From contig OZ026603.1 in the NCBI GenBank assembly GCA_964020085.1, positions 10,646,926 to 10,710,925 on the forward strand: a stretch of 64,000 nucleotides of DNA, read 5' to 3'. A program made the translations under genes and the position numbers. Positions 12,601 through 25,112 of this stretch are shown here, in pieces (the first letter of the stretch is position 1; every line of letters starts with the position of its first letter). The notes below the pieces were generated by a model. That model made no database searches. It was not told the DNA's origin and saw only the letters and a program-made list of their open reading frames with translations. Source of the DNA: Micromussa lordhowensis. Its lineage: Eukaryota; Cnidaria; Anthozoa; Scleractinia; Lobophylliidae.

Positions 12601-14616
12601 GATTTTGGTATTCTCGAAGGACGTCTAGGTACATATCGTGTTTCCAGCAAAACACATTGTAAATAATGCTTTAACTTTTTTTTACAAAGGGAATAGTTTT
12701 GCTAGAAACCTTTTTTCCTTGTTGTAATTTTTATTAATAAAGTCTTGGATTTATTTTCCTGCTAAAACCTTAAACAGCTTAATTGCTTTAAAAGATCTAC
12801 CGTTGGTCAATTAATCTGACTATACAGCTATACATTCCTGCATTCGTGATCTACCTCATCAGGTAACCAGATACATGATAGCTCTTTTTGATAGTCACAC
12901 ATTTTTAAAAACAGCTAAAGTGAAGGATATATCCTCCGGAGGCAGGGACAAACCAAATCCGTGATGCGATAAATGTTGGTGTTTCCTTTCAAAGGATCAG
13001 ATTGTTTTCACGCACGATTTAAGCTGGCAGTTTCCTTCCATTCCTTATCTTTACCAAGCCTACAACTAGCTGTAACAAAGGCCCACATTCCTACATTCCT
13101 TCCTGCTTAAATACATGTATCGGCCGACGAATTTAAAACACGTCTCTTTAGTGCAATTTCGCTTTCGCGTTCCTATGTCATTTCTCATCTGGGTTAAAAA
13201 TTGTTTCCGCTATATATTTGATATAATTTACAAATGATAAATATTGTTTTCATTAACTAAAGCACAATATTGATTGCTGTTTGCTCATTGTACTTACCCA
13301 TGTAAGAGTGCGTTCATGTGAAAAGCATGCACGTCCATCCTTATTCGGTAGTGGCCCTTTCAAGTAAGGCCTCTTTGATCCAGGCAAGGTCCACGTCAGT
13401 GGAATCAGGTAGCATGAACAGGGACGCAAGGGAAAAATCTGTGTAGGCTTTAGAAAGTGCGTTTCTCGCAAACAACTGAATGATGATGATAATCCAGGCG
13501 AATGATTTTTTTTGCATCAAGTCTTGATCAATAAGGGCGTTAAACATGACAGCGTTTCCTGCACATACATATGCGTTTCGTGGACATACAGGCATCCCTG
13601 TCCTAATGTACGCTTGAGACAGGCACTTAACTCAGGTGATGTTTATAAGTCCCAAGTAAAGAAGGAATGGTAAAGGAAAAGAACGCGACAGAGATTTCAA
13701 TTAATGCGATCGATAAACAACGCATTTGTCTTAGCCATCCTGTAACAAACACATTTATTTTTACTTCTTTGATTTTCCCACAACCTAGGGTTCAATCAAG
13801 GCGGTTCCGCGACATAACAGTGTTGTTTTGAACTCTGATCCCATCTCATTTACTTTCTGTAAGAAGTGCCTTGTCCGCGTTTTCTTCTGGTTTTCTTGTT
13901 GACCAATTGTGAATTGGATAAGAGAGAAAAGTTCGACAATTAACGGTATTCGGGAGCCTACCGAACGCACGACTCCTGATGTTTTGGTCCTCTGTTGAGA
14001 ACAATCTTTTCATAGATAAAGAAAAAGCAAACGACGAAAAGGAAGTTTTCTTTACAATAGCAAAAGTTAATTCGCTACATAATTAGACTTTCATTTGCTT
14101 TTAAAACTGATCACTGAAAGCTGAACTGTCTAGCAAGCAAGACTAAGTTTACTCCATTAAAAAATCTATACAACACTATACGGCCTTTGAATCATTCCGG
14201 CGATCTAATAGATTCAACAAACAAGTAAACTATATATTGAAAACATCAGATGTCTTTCCCATGCAATTGAACTTGTTTTGCCGATTTAAATTTATTGAGT
14301 TTTCTTTAATAAAGACTTTCAACTTAGCTGACGACGTGTCACTGCATTGAGAACAAAGGGTAAACAATTGGTTAATTAGAATCTAGCAGATAAGATTATA
14401 GAACTTTGTTCTAAAAACAATCAAATATTGTCATAGAAATATCTAGTGCATGTAGGGTTCAGTGTGTCACGAGATGACGTCATCCGTGCTTGTATACTCT
14501 GATGTGTGCAGGGCATGGAACCAAAGAGAACGTGACATGATCTATTTTGCCTATCATGCATGTCTTTGCTTCCGTGGTGAAATTTAGAAGTAGTTGAATC
14601 ATTTAACGATAGTGAA
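9641..14616. other. intergenic, no gene recognised
   Basis: Apart from the palindrome at 11462-11520, no recognisable exon, RNA gene or repeat was found. ORFs are all short and without family resemblance. Confidence 0.55.
11462..11520. repeat. near-perfect 59-bp palindrome
   Basis: Arms 11462-11490 and 11492-11520 are reverse complements with a single mismatch around one central base. The outer ends read CAGGAAAGTG and the inner arm AAGTGTTCAATAT. It would form a long cruciform or RNA hairpin. It is probably a small foldback element or the junction of an inverted duplication. Confidence 0.85.
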
Positions 14617-14763
14617 AGAGCGATTTTCAATTGAGTGTCGTAAACCAAAACCAAACCAATTACTTACCGATTAGTCTACTCAAACAATCTCAACCGTAGT
14701 AAACCAAAACCAAAACCAAAGTAATTGCCTGATTACTTTCGACACTCATTTGAAAACCGCTCT
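14617..14763. mobile_element. MITE-like element with 24-bp terminal inverted repeats
   Basis: Left end 14617-14640 (AGAGCGATTTTCAATTGAG...) and right end 14740-14763 are inverted copies with about two mismatches. Between them are two direct copies of GTAAACCAAAACCAAA. The element is about 147 bp and non-coding. By layout it is a miniature inverted-repeat transposable element of a type that I recall as common in coral genomes (recollection, not checked). Confidence 0.75.
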
Positions 14764-16163
14764 AATTTGATCATTATTTTGTACTGAGACAAAAGCGATC
14801 AACACGTGCCAATTTCGTTAGAAACTCGGAAAGTGTTTTCACAGACGCCTTCAGTCGACCCTTTCGCTACGATATAGAGTCAATTTTATAGCGCTGGAAC
14901 GAATCCAATCTGAAGCAGATCTTCATTTATAATTTAGAACTATTTAAGATACTAATGCGTCTGAGAACAAATTTATACTTTGTGACATAATACAGATTTT
15001 TTGTGGATTTTGTAGTTTGTTCAACACCATGTCAAAAAGCCTTTTATTATCGATAAAAATTCCGGACTTGGTGGAATAAACTACGTTTTTGCTATAATGA
15101 AAAGGAGCATATAGCGTCAATATTGATCTAATTTGGACATCTAGTACTGATTCCTTTCCAACAACAAACGTATTTGTATTTCGTGGTACTAACTGAAGTG
15201 GCGAAACACACAATTATGATATATTCTTACTGGTATGTTATGACCTTACGCCATGCGTTTATGACAGTAATTGACAATCCTGAAACATTTTGCCGGTGTT
15301 ATAAATCTTGGCCCCCTAGAGGCTGTTATGCAACCACTAATTTGTGACTTAGTCACTGTTAATGCTGTTCTTGTTATTTTTGATGTTGTTGTTGTGCTGA
15401 TGTTGAGTATTTGTGTTCCCCAAACCGCAATGATGGCTGGCTGTATAATGTACACTCCCTGCGATGATCTGGTATCTTATCGGGGGGGGGGGGGGGGGGA
15501 GCGGGGAGCACAAATACCTTATATTGGACAATTGATTCATGTTTTAGCATGGATCAGCGAGTTATGATGCACGGGAAAGAAGCGTAAGAGTTGCTCGAGG
15601 TGCAGCCAAGTAATGTGAATTCTAGACAAACAATTCACCTTCTGTTGGTCATCGTTAATATCTATCTGGAAGGAAAGAATAGACCGGCGATTTTGGAAGT
15701 AAGGAGCCTGGCACTAACAGGCTTGATGGTTTCAACTTTTCACAGGCGCTTTGTCTTTCCCATAAATCATCACTCCATTTGGTAGTTCTATTCTTCTTAG
15801 AGAGTACAACGACCGAGATACATCCATTTGTTCGTCTGGATTGAATTTAAGGTTGCTCAAAACAGTTTCCGATACTTTCTTAGAAAAGTTAAGGTGACTC
15901 TGAACCCCATGACGATTTGTCCGTCTAAACAAACAACTCGACTATTTAGACGACTTTTACGCCTAACAGTTTGTTCGCCCCCCTCCACACTATGACTGTC
16001 CATCTGAGACGACTTGTCCGTCAATGGGATTTGCCGTCTCGTGTGAAAACGGCATTGTTCATTCATACTGAGTGAAATTACGCCATCCGACATAAATATG
16101 CCATCGACATAGATCTGAAACAAAAACATCTATACCATTTCATACCATAAAACGCTGTTTATG
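14764..16163. other. intergenic, no gene recognised
   Basis: Apart from the G run at 15482-15499, nothing could be assigned. Overlapping small ORFs around 15250-15570 on both strands read through the low-complexity G run and look like noise. Confidence 0.5.
15482..15499. repeat. 18-base G homopolymer
   Basis: An unbroken run of 18 G, followed by AGCGGGGAG, in otherwise AT-rich DNA. It is likely length-variable and a possible sequencing-length error site. Confidence 0.9.
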
Positions 16164-16325
16164 AGAATATTTGGATACATCTGCAGGTACCGGAAAGCTT
16201 TGTATTTTGGGTCACTTGGGATTAGTCTTTATTTGGAGTTGTTTTGTTTCCTGTCTTTTATTTCTTTTGTTTTACGTAAGCTTACGTAATCTATGCTCCG
16301 GTACCTGCAGAAAGATCCGAATATT
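16164..16325. mobile_element. MITE-like element with about 30-bp inverted ends
   Basis: Left end GAATATTTGGAT...CTGCAGGTACCGGA (16164-16194) is repeated inverted at 16297-16325 with a few mismatches. The roughly 100-bp centre is T-rich and contains the palindrome TTACGTAAGCTTACGTAA. No transposase coding is present. It sits directly before the tandem repeat at 16403. Confidence 0.7.
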
Positions 16326-16402
16326 TCGTGGCATCTGTGCTTATATCAAACAAACAGTAAATGAAAATCTGACTTTGTCTCCAGAAGCCGCTTATCAATA
16401 CC

Positions 16403-17180
16403 TGCGTAGGAAGTTAATCAATGGATTACAACAGAACAAAGAAAGGTGAAAAAAGTAATAATAAATAAATAAATATCTATTTATTTGTTATCAAAATTTT
16501 ATTTATAGCCTTACAGGAGGCAACAACATTTACATTATCTTTAATTTCCCTTTCCTAGAAAGGTAGCGACAGGATGATATAAGAGCCTTAAAGACTCATT
16601 TTTACTAGTAACCATTGCAAGTTTAAGAGTATATAGCATATTGGACCCCGGTTCGAATTCGAGTGTTTCGAGCCGGAACTTAAGACTATTTCCCTTGAAT
16701 TTGCCCTTCAGTCATTTACAACCAGTTATTCCGAACTCGCGCTATTTGGTTTCCCCTGAGGGTTCGGGATAGCGGAAATATGTGCGTAGGAAGTTAATCG
16801 ATGGATTACAAAAGAACAAAGAAAGGTGCAAAAATTTAATAAACAAATAAATAAATCAATAAATACATTTTTATTATTCGAATTATCGACATATTTTTAT
16901 TTATAGCCTTGCAAAAGAAAACATCTTTAATTTTCCTTCTCCTAGAAAGAAAGCGACAAGATGATATAAAGAGTCTTCAAGGATCCTTTCTACAAGTAAT
17001 CATTGCAAGTTAAAGACTACATAACAATTTGACCCCGCGGTTCGTACTCGGTTATTTCCACTTCCCCGTTAACAAGAACTAAAAACGAATTCCGTTGAAT
17101 TTGCCCTTCAGTCATTTCCTACCAATTATTTCGAACTTCTGCTATTTCGTTTTCACTGAGGGTTCGGAATAGCGGTGTTC
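16403..17180. repeat. two-copy tandem repeat (380-bp period) containing MITE-like cores
   Basis: Copy 1 begins at 16403 and copy 2 at 16783, both with TGCGTAGGAAGTTAATC, then AACAAAGAAAGGTG, a TAAATAAATAAA stretch, TATTTATAGCCTT and GTCATTT. The end of each copy (about 16655-16775 and 17033-17178) holds GACCCCG...TTGAATTTGCCCTTCAG...GGGTTCGG(G/A)ATAGCGG, which resembles the terminally inverted element at 27270-27436. A short plus-strand ORF reaches into copy 1 (ending at 16449) but has no recognised domain. Confidence 0.75.
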
Positions 17181-20100
17181 AATAAATTTCCTTGAATGGC
17201 CTTGATTCTATATTTAGGGACACCGGTGCTTGTCGTCGAAGCTATTTCGTTTAATTACTGCTGCTGTGTAAGAAGCTTTAATTATACAAAGGATGACGTA
17301 CCAAAATAAACGGCTTCCTGTATCCTATGCTTGCAGAATTTTTAATTTCACTCCAAATTTTTACTCCGAACCGGGACCGTCCAAGTGCAAATTAAACTGA
17401 ACTGAGAAATTAAGTCTTTCATTTTGCAACAGTTTGGAAAGTAAATATCTCCAGATGAAAGTACTGTTCAATGGCTTTTATTTGCATGGTCATACACTAC
17501 ACATTAACTGACCGACAGTGGGTATGACAGAAAAACGTCATTCGCTCCAAGTACAACAATTCAAGTTGTTTCTCCAAACATTTGGTAATAAAGACTTTTG
17601 TATCGATGAAAGAAAATTTCAATTGTAGTTTCTAATTCCTTAAGTATTATTTCAGACCACATTTATAAATATAACCTAATGGCCCGAGGCTGATCATTTT
17701 AGTTAAGAATAACTTTGATTTTAATTTAAGCAGAACATTTAAAATGACAAGTTCTGCGGCAGCAGACGTTTGCTAAAGGAGTGATTTGTGCAGAGAAGCT
17801 TTCACCTGTGGTGGATATCAATGATATGCCATCTTTTTAAGGCAGTGGAATAAAGACAACCGAAAAAGAAACAGAATGACTATTTGCTACGTTAAACTAC
17901 GGTCGAACCCTTTAATATATAAAGCAAAGGGCTAGGGGAGAGTGTACGTCATGATTATGGAGGTATACACTCTGTTTTTATATAAGAATATTGCTTTTTT
18001 CCGACCGAGCATAAATATTGTTCTGAAAATGTTCTTGTGAATATTTGTATAGATTATGGCGTATGACATTTCTGTTTTTGAATGTATTTGGTGTCTGCAA
18101 GGTGTTAAAGTAATGGAGCCAGCCTGCAGGCATTAAAGCCTGATATGATGCACATAACGTCCTGCAGAAATGTTATTAGCATCAAACATACATGCACGGC
18201 TAGTGCTGTTTTTCTTGCTTTTTGCCGTATAGAGAAAGAAAGTATTTTATACAGTTTAGTTGAAAACATATAACTGTATTGTATTTACAAATTTTCAACG
18301 CACAAAATTATCTTCTTTTCAAAATCTCAGCCTCGGGTTTATTCTTAAAATATTGTAAAACTTTCTCTAATTTCAGCCTCTTATAAAAGGTATCCTTATA
18401 AAACAAAAAGATAAGAGTAGAGGTAGGGTTTTTGCCAATTCTGGTTTCTCTGAGACCAAGTGAGATTTGTCCGTGTTGCGGAGGTGTCCGCAGTTAGAGG
18501 TTCAACTGTACCTACCTTTTGAAAATTTCCTCTTCTACTCTTCTCACCAAAGTGGTTTAGCAGGCACCTTCGAAAGTAATCATCAGTTGACTTGGTTTCG
18601 AATTTTGCTTAGATATTGATTGATCCAAGCAATTTAAAGGATCAGTGATATGCTTCAGTGAGCCAGACTGTTCAAAATGCTATTTTTTTTCAGGCATGCA
18701 ATAAGTTATGCGTGTTATAATGCCTTGGCTTCCACAACTTGTCTAGACACGCCCGTGTTTCTGTATATTTTCATATTGGTAGTGGGTTGGTCTTCGTTTT
18801 TCATCCGTCATTAGAAAATCGTACTAAAGCTTCTTTGACGCACTGGCTGACTGAAAACACCAAAAATATAAACATTTGTTCTACAATAGGATCAGTAAAC
18901 ACTGAATGAAAGGTATTAAAGGAGCTCAGTCACGGTATTTTGAGATATTTTGGCAGCAAAATGTTGTGCTATGTTTGCACTTTAAGTGCATTTTAATTAG
19001 GAGATAATGGCATTTGCGCCAGGGTGTTTTTGTAAGTTACCTCTAAATTGAAAACCTAAAAATAGTGGTTTGCTTAGATAGGAAAGCACCAAATAGATAA
19101 TAATAAACCATGAGGGAGCAAGGATTGTTTAGGATGGAGAAGATTAAGACGGATTACAAACGAAGAACTTGAAAAATCTGGTCTAAACTTTTCAAGATGC
19201 GCAAACCGTGACGTAGCTCCTTTAAGCCTTCCCTTACTCGCTGTAAACCTGCTTACAAATTAGGCCACGTGACGAGAAAAACACTGTCAAGACAAACACA
19301 TTATCTCGTGTGCCTTTGGTAGTTTGATATGTACTTTTTTGAAGTTTATACTGCTATAACAACAGAAAACCTCAAATTATGTTTGTCTCAAAAATGATGT
19401 TAAAATGTCTCTCATGTTTAACAGGGGCAAAAGTTTGGTTTTCTCTTTGCCGATCTTTGGAACTTTCTTATTTGCTAAGATCATTCGCATGAAAATTTTG
19501 TTGCTTCTCTCATCCACTTACCCGGTGTTACTCTACAAATAAAGGGATACGATTTATTTTAAACTAAACATAGAAGTAGTACGCTGGACAAAACTGTCCT
19601 GGATCGACGTTTTGCAGCAAACATTAAAACAAGCAAAGCGATGCACATAATTTCGTGATTGTCTTTGATTCCACTTTCATTTAGTTCACGCAACGAAGAC
19701 TTGCGTTACATCGTATCTAAGTTTGCGGACTGAATCACAAAAGTACGGAAAATTGCGCGATTTCTGAGAAAAAATAGTTATGGTTTACATCGACATCGTT
19801 ACATGTTTGCGGATTTTTTTTCATAAATTAAACGAGGTGGTATGAGGAAGGAGCGATAGCCCATCTAAACAGCACTATAATCCTGTGATACATCAGTAAT
19901 GCTACCACTGAAGGGCACGAGGCAAACTAAACAAAGTTATTTTAAGCCGTTATGCAAGAACATCCGAGAGAACGGGAAGCTCAGTGTAGATGAGCCCAGA
20001 AACAGGTCCGGAAACGTTTCTAAAAGCATAAATAGCAATGTCTGAGGTTATTGGCCGACAACGCTTTAACACAGCAGTATTTTGGGAATTGTGACAGAAA

Positions 20101-20644
20101 TCGGGTAATTTTGCATACTTTTGTGACTCAGTTACCAAATTTGGACAAAGTGTAACGCAAGCCTTTCTTGCTTGCTTCAACATGTATTATATGTACAGCA
20201 CAAAATTTTAGTTTTATTGATTTTGGGTTTTTCTGGCTATCATTACCATGACAATATCAATTTTCGCATGCCAAACGTAAATCCAAACAAGCAAACTGGG
20301 GAACGTCGAAAAGCGGGTCGAAGAAGCCAGGTATGTCCCCTCCAAAACTGTATTGAAATGCCTTATCTACAGGGAAAGAGGGGGGGGGGGCGTATTTGTA
20401 TCAGCGCGTAGAAAAATAATGGGCGCACAGTTTCTGATTGTGTCTTGTAATTTCAAAGGCCCCACGTTTGCCATGGGGTGCGAATATGTGGAAAAGTTCA
20501 AATTATTTCAGGCATTCAAAAATTTCAGGCACAAAATTAAGATACAAAAGGCAGCAAGCTTTAAATGCATTTCGCTGGAGACAACTTAGGCAATGCAGTA
20601 GCCTTCAACTCTAGTTAATGATTAAAGTGCTCCACAAATTCGAC
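17181..20644. other. intergenic, no gene recognised
   Basis: This is the downstream flank of gene B. No exon, RNA gene or clear repeat was recognised on either strand. Confidence 0.5.
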
Positions 20645-20650
20645 TTTATT
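20645..20650 (-). promoter_or_regulatory. AATAAA polyadenylation signal of Dmbx-like gene B
   Basis: Canonical AATAAA on the minus strand, 39 bases after the stop codon of gene B. It would give a very short 3' untranslated region. Confidence 0.55.
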
Positions 20651-20689
20651 AAAAGGCATTAAAATAGGGCGATAAATCTAATATCATTG

Positions 20690-23668
20690 TCATCCAAGCC
20701 ACATATCTCCCAGATACGTATGATCCATCACCAGGTTTGTAACTGGCTGCCAACCGTGTATTCCATGTGCTGGTGCCAATTGAGTGTGTGTAGAGAGTGT
20801 GGAGTACATACTCGTGGAACATCCAAAAGATCTCATTGAGTCTATAGGCTCGTTGTAGTTGTAATAATATGGGACCGTGTTGCACTGAAAACAAGATGGA
20901 GGGACTTGGGTCGGCGTCACTGGGCAACCAGTAGAAATATGCTCCTCGTCGCTATCGTAGCTGTCTGGTGGAAGACACGTTCTTACTTCCTTGCGATATT
21001 TGGCACGTCTGTTCTTAAACCAGACCTTAAGAGCGAGAAAGAAAGAATAAAGATCAGTTACGTTCTAAGAACAAATAATTTGAATGTAGCCTAAAACGTG
21101 AAAGTGGGTTGAAAGTTCGTTTCTGTTACCTTTGAATTAAGCTACAAACAAGCGAGTGAGAAAACGCTTATCCCGGTTACTGTAGCATAAAGCTACTAGG
21201 GAAATTTCTACTCCCCCATCATGATAGGATGCTAGTTCGTCGCAGGGTTACACCCCACAACCGTGATTATAAGAACTATTAATTGTGCCTTCTTGTAAAC
21301 GTCATGCAACCTTTAGTCATCATCTATTGTGTAATCTATCTACCTGAATCCTGCTTTCTTGCAGATTGGTCTTGTCAGCCAGTTGCTCTCTGAGCTCTAC
21401 GTCTGGGTAATGTGTTTTACTGAAGGATTTCTCCAGGATTCCCAACTGCTGGTGGGTAAAGGCTGTGCGCGTGCGCCGCGGTGTACGGCGACTTTTCTCT
21501 TGCCGAGCTTCTAAAATAACGTCTGATAGAGGATAGAAAATCATTGGTACAAAATGTGCTGGTAAGATTCTGATCAGCAAATCGTGCATGTGATTGGGTT
21601 TACTCCTTAGGTACACTCATTGCACTGCATGGAACATTGTGCAGCTTGTCAGTCGTTCATTATTTTAGAGGAAACCTTTCTCAAAAAGTACGATTGAACA
21701 AGAAGTATGAGGGTGTCGTGTCAAGTGGTCGAGCAGATTCAGAGGAAAGCAGAGGTCAACTTTCGCCATGAATCGAACTGGCAAAGTTAGTTATTTAGCG
21801 TCATTTAGATCCTTTCCGTCAATTCAACAGAACTGAAGAACTGCCAAGAGCACCAATGTCCTGGGGGAGGTGGGGGATCTCGTATTAAACTGACGGAATG
21901 TTCTCGTCGTCATATTCCGTTGAGATTGCCAGCACCTTATTTGGTACCGCTTAGAGATAAAAATATGACCTGGCATCCTGTAAGGTATTTTAATTTTCAT
22001 AGTAACATAAGTGAGTGTTAGACTGAATATGACCAAGTCGTCATAACTGTCTAAAACAATATTTATACGTAGTCGTGACCAATGCTAATTAGACAGGATA
22101 ATCAATTTTTGATTTCATCAAAGTACCTCTCAGGGGGTACAACAACAGATACACCACGCCTATCACGGGCTGCTAAGGCTTTTTAATCTAAATTTCAGAC
22201 AGACGTCTCTGCATCTCTGTCAGTGTTATACAAAAAATGGCCGCCCCCACTGGACAAGCATGCTTGGGTTTCAAACGTACTGCTCCATTTTATCTAATGT
22301 AAAACCATTTTTAAATATTAACCACATTCAGTTAACTGTCCTTGAAATCAATTCGTTGAAACGGATGGCCATTTGACATTCTTTTTCGGCGCCACATTTG
22401 TTCAAAAAGAGATTTTGGTTTGATAAACTTCGCGATAACGAAATAGCCAGGTGTGGTAAATTGCTATCCTTAAAATTGTAAACGAGATTACCTCGCTCCG
22501 GTTTCATGAGCCCAGGGGTTAGCATGCATGAAGATACTTTTGACATTCTACTTATTACGCGTATTTGAAGATGGATTTCTCATTAAGATGTAGATAGCTC
22601 TTCGCTCCTTGTTAGCTTGTTTACATTGACTCTTAGCTGACATCGGTGAGTGTTCACCCATTCTGTGTTCTTCAAGAGGTGTTCTCGGATGAATTGATAA
22701 ACTGTTGATTATAGCTGGTGCTGTTAGACTCTAGTCAGCTTCAACAGTCTAAATCACATCTTCAAGGCCATAGCATTTAATTAAAAGGTCTTATCAAAGT
22801 GCACAGTAACTAAACTTAGAGACATTGCGAAAGTGGGTCTGCAAAAACGCTATCTGCGACTAATGATGCTGCCAAACTATTCTTTGGAATACCATTACTG
22901 ATTTTGCGGTTTGCGTTCATTAAATTAGAACTCGCTTTTCTTTTCGCTCAATTGGTAATATAGTCTCATATGATGAACCATCACTATTGAAAGATTAACA
23001 GTTGTTCGTGGAGAAAACTGAGCTTTAATTTGTAATCAATTATTCGTAGTTAAATACGGTGTTCTGTTTTGCTAAGAGGCAACTTGTTTTTGATGTGACA
23101 AAAAGCTCAATGTGTACGAAAGGATTGCTCACGTTTCGTTTCTGATGAGTCAAAAAGATTTTGAGATCGAGTAACTGAGCAGCATTATAATAATCCAGTT
23201 CTATTCTACTGAAGTACGCACTCTGTTATTCAAACATGCGATTTGTTTTGATACAGATTACAGATCTAAGAAGGCTAAAACATAAAGATTTAAATGTCGC
23301 ATTCGATACCTTACTATCAGTTATTTTAAGGACGAGAGGGGTATGTTAACAGATTTAATTTGTTGCACAGTTTCTTCTCCCAGACGAGCTGATCGCAAAT
23401 AATGCGTTAGTGTTCTTCTCGCATTTGGCGCGGATTCGATGATCTAACTTCATCGACACGAGACATCTTTCATTAGACACTTAGTGGTTTACTACATTTA
23501 TGAACTTTCATAAGCGTCATCTTGGATAAACTACAACTTACCAGCTAGTTTCACAGCGAGTGAAAGGGCCTCCGTTGATTTCGAAGGTTTGGGTTCCTCC
23601 GTGTTATCAGTCGACGAGGACGAGTTCTTTTTCAGAATGCTTTCAATAGAGAATGGATTGGTATCCAT
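20690..23668 (-). CDS. Dmbx-like homeobox transcription factor B (three exons)
   Basis: Exons are 23542-23668, 21344-21522 and 20690-21025 (127+179+336 nt, 213 residues plus stop). Donors GTAAG and GTAG and acceptors TATCAG and CTTAAG all fit GT-AG. Start ATG is 23668-23666. Residues 6-12 are the eh1 motif FSIESIL. Residues 34-47 (ALSLAVKLA, then D-VIL across the phase-1 intron) match the pre-homeodomain Dmbx motif. The homeodomain runs from about residue 53 to 113, with KTHYPDV in helix 2 region, intron at Q46|V47 and WFKNRRAK (K50) in helix 3. The C-terminal tail is short, Tyr/Ser-rich, with no OAR motif, and ends VMDHxxxGxxWxG like gene C. Inference: a nuclear, TAATCC-type DNA-binding repressor. 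It is a tandem paralogue of gene C. Goosecoid or Hesx are less likely because of the LAD-IL motif. Confidence 0.9.
21195..21265. repeat. repeat fragment in intron 2 of gene B
   Basis: The stretch around ATAGGATGCTAGTTCGTCGC followed by AGGGTTACACCCC looks like a short sequence I recall as highly repeated in cnidarian assemblies. A looser relative (GGATGGGATTGCTGGGATGC) occurs at about 34100. It was not verified against a repeat library. Confidence 0.35.
22605..22627 (-). promoter_or_regulatory. conserved forkhead-like block in intron 1 of gene B
   Basis: Plus strand reads CTCCTTGTTA, two bases, TTGTTTACATT. On the minus strand this contains TGTAAACAA, the consensus core of forkhead (Fox) proteins. 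The same 23-bp block recurs at 26162 and 31091 with only two variable bases, at a comparable place in intron 1 of gene C. The enhancer role is inferred. Confidence 0.6.
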
Positions 23669-23856
23669 CTTGGAATAATGTACTGATTCCTTCGGCGTAC
23701 TTGATTCTTTTGACAGTCTGTCAAATTGTGTTCTATCCCTGACTGCAGCGCCTAAATACGTGCAATGCTTATACCTTCACATCGTCGACGCTCGTATGTG
23801 TGTCATGTGTGCTTTTCATAATCAGATCGTGTTAGCTTACAAGCTGCTGTAGCTGC

Positions 23857-23867
23857 TAATGTAATTA
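23857..23867. promoter_or_regulatory. P3-type homeodomain palindrome upstream of gene B
   Basis: TAATGTAATTA is TAAT-N3-ATTA, the arrangement bound cooperatively by PRD-class homeodomain dimers. It lies 189 bp upstream of the start codon, and its neighbourhood (AGCTGCTAATGTAATTAAGCC) is shared with 32072 (gene C) and 29213. Auto- or cross-regulation is inferred. Confidence 0.6.
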
Positions 23868-24071
23868 AGCCACGCACGTTGACATTGATAAATGCTCCAG
23901 AAACTGTCGCAGATGCCAGTAGTTAATGTACCAGCAGCTTTTGAGGACGTTTTCAATCGCGCAATACAGAAGGTGAAAAACTATAATTCACAGACATGTT
24001 TGCTCCAAAAAGAGAGAGAACATAATCATTTCCTAGTTCTTTCATCCTTACTTATTCTAAGAATGATGTGC

Positions 24072-24102
24072 TAATGCCATTAAATGAGCAATTAGACACC
24101 TT
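24072..24102. promoter_or_regulatory. second P3 palindrome and conserved flank upstream of gene B
   Basis: The block begins TAATGCCATTA, a second TAAT-N3-ATTA site, and continues to GCAATTAGACACCTT. Its counterpart at 32312-32342 upstream of gene C differs at 4 of 31 positions, more similar than surrounding non-coding sequence. Confidence 0.6.
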
Positions 24103-24344
24103 AACGTTTACACTCTGTCAAGGGCCGCTTATCTCCTTGTGGAGTTAAGTTGCAAGATGTTTCAACTTCGTTATCAAAAGGGCCCAGTTTTAATAAAAAA
24201 AAATGATTGCCTGGTGTGTATCAGGCAAGGCATATGTAATCGGTCTGTTACTATTCACGTGTCACGGGATTATAGTATCAATGCATACAAATCCCCCAAT
24301 AGTGATACCCTTCGTAGGTATGATTTATTGGTCTCGCTTTTTCT

Positions 24345-24545
24345 CGACGGCATCCATCAGCAGCCATTTAGTCAGTTTATTTTAAGTTTTCGTCCTGTTT
24401 ACAGGATTAAATTGTTTTCATTCTCAAATGCTTACCGACAGAGGCGGCGTGTGTGAGATAGTATTGGAATTTTGTTCATTAGTACTCGTCGATGTTTATC
24501 GCCTATCGGTTGATAAATGAAGGCATAATCCATGGTTTTAATTAC
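24345..24545. promoter_or_regulatory. conserved non-coding block, copy upstream of gene B
   Basis: Shares AGCCATTTAGTCAGTTTATT, AGATTAAATTGTTTTCATTC-type and AATCCATGGTTTTAATT-type segments with 29679-29875 and (shorter) with 32625-32720. Open frames across it are not conserved between copies, so it is interpreted as regulatory DNA carried along in the tandem duplication. Confidence 0.55.
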
Positions 24546-24996
24546 GACTTAACGCCGAACATCCGCAAAGTAAAAGAAGCAGATTAAACACGTAACTATA
24601 GCGCGACAACTAGCTGTTTTATAAGTCTTTCTATATAAATGACCAGAAAAGTCGTGCAGCAGGAAAGTAGAGTGCTATCGTGTCACAGTTGTAGTGCATG
24701 TGCTGGATATCTTATTGATTCATTAATTTCGCAAAGAGAAGAAGCAACCTGTGTTCTTGGTATGCTTAACTTTGGCTTTATATGTTTCTACCCAGGATTA
24801 AGAACCAAAAAATATTGAATCTCACAATGCAGAATCAGTTTCATTGAGACTCGAAAAACAACTTTCACAAGTTTTTCAAATAACATTTGGAAGCAGTATC
24901 TACCATTGTCTATACAGTTATTTTGTACATGCTTACACATTCAGTGAAAAAAAGAACCAATATATGTGTGGGACCATTTTTGCCCCAGGTATACTT

Positions 24997-25112
24997 TTTC
25001 AATTTATTCAGTTCATTATGGATGATTAATTACCTAATGTTTAGGATATTGCGTGTCCATCTTACTCCAATTGCAGGAAATCGTTTTTCATTCACGATTT
25101 TCGCACATCGTA
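24997..25112. promoter_or_regulatory. conserved non-coding block, distal copy upstream of gene B
   Basis: CAATTTATTCA, ATGATTAATTAC and a GTGTCC(A/G)TCT..(A/C)TTCAAT-like stretch followed by CAGGAA match 30067-30178 in intron 1 of gene C in the same order. ATTAATTA offers several homeodomain half-sites. Regulatory role is inferred. Confidence 0.5.
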
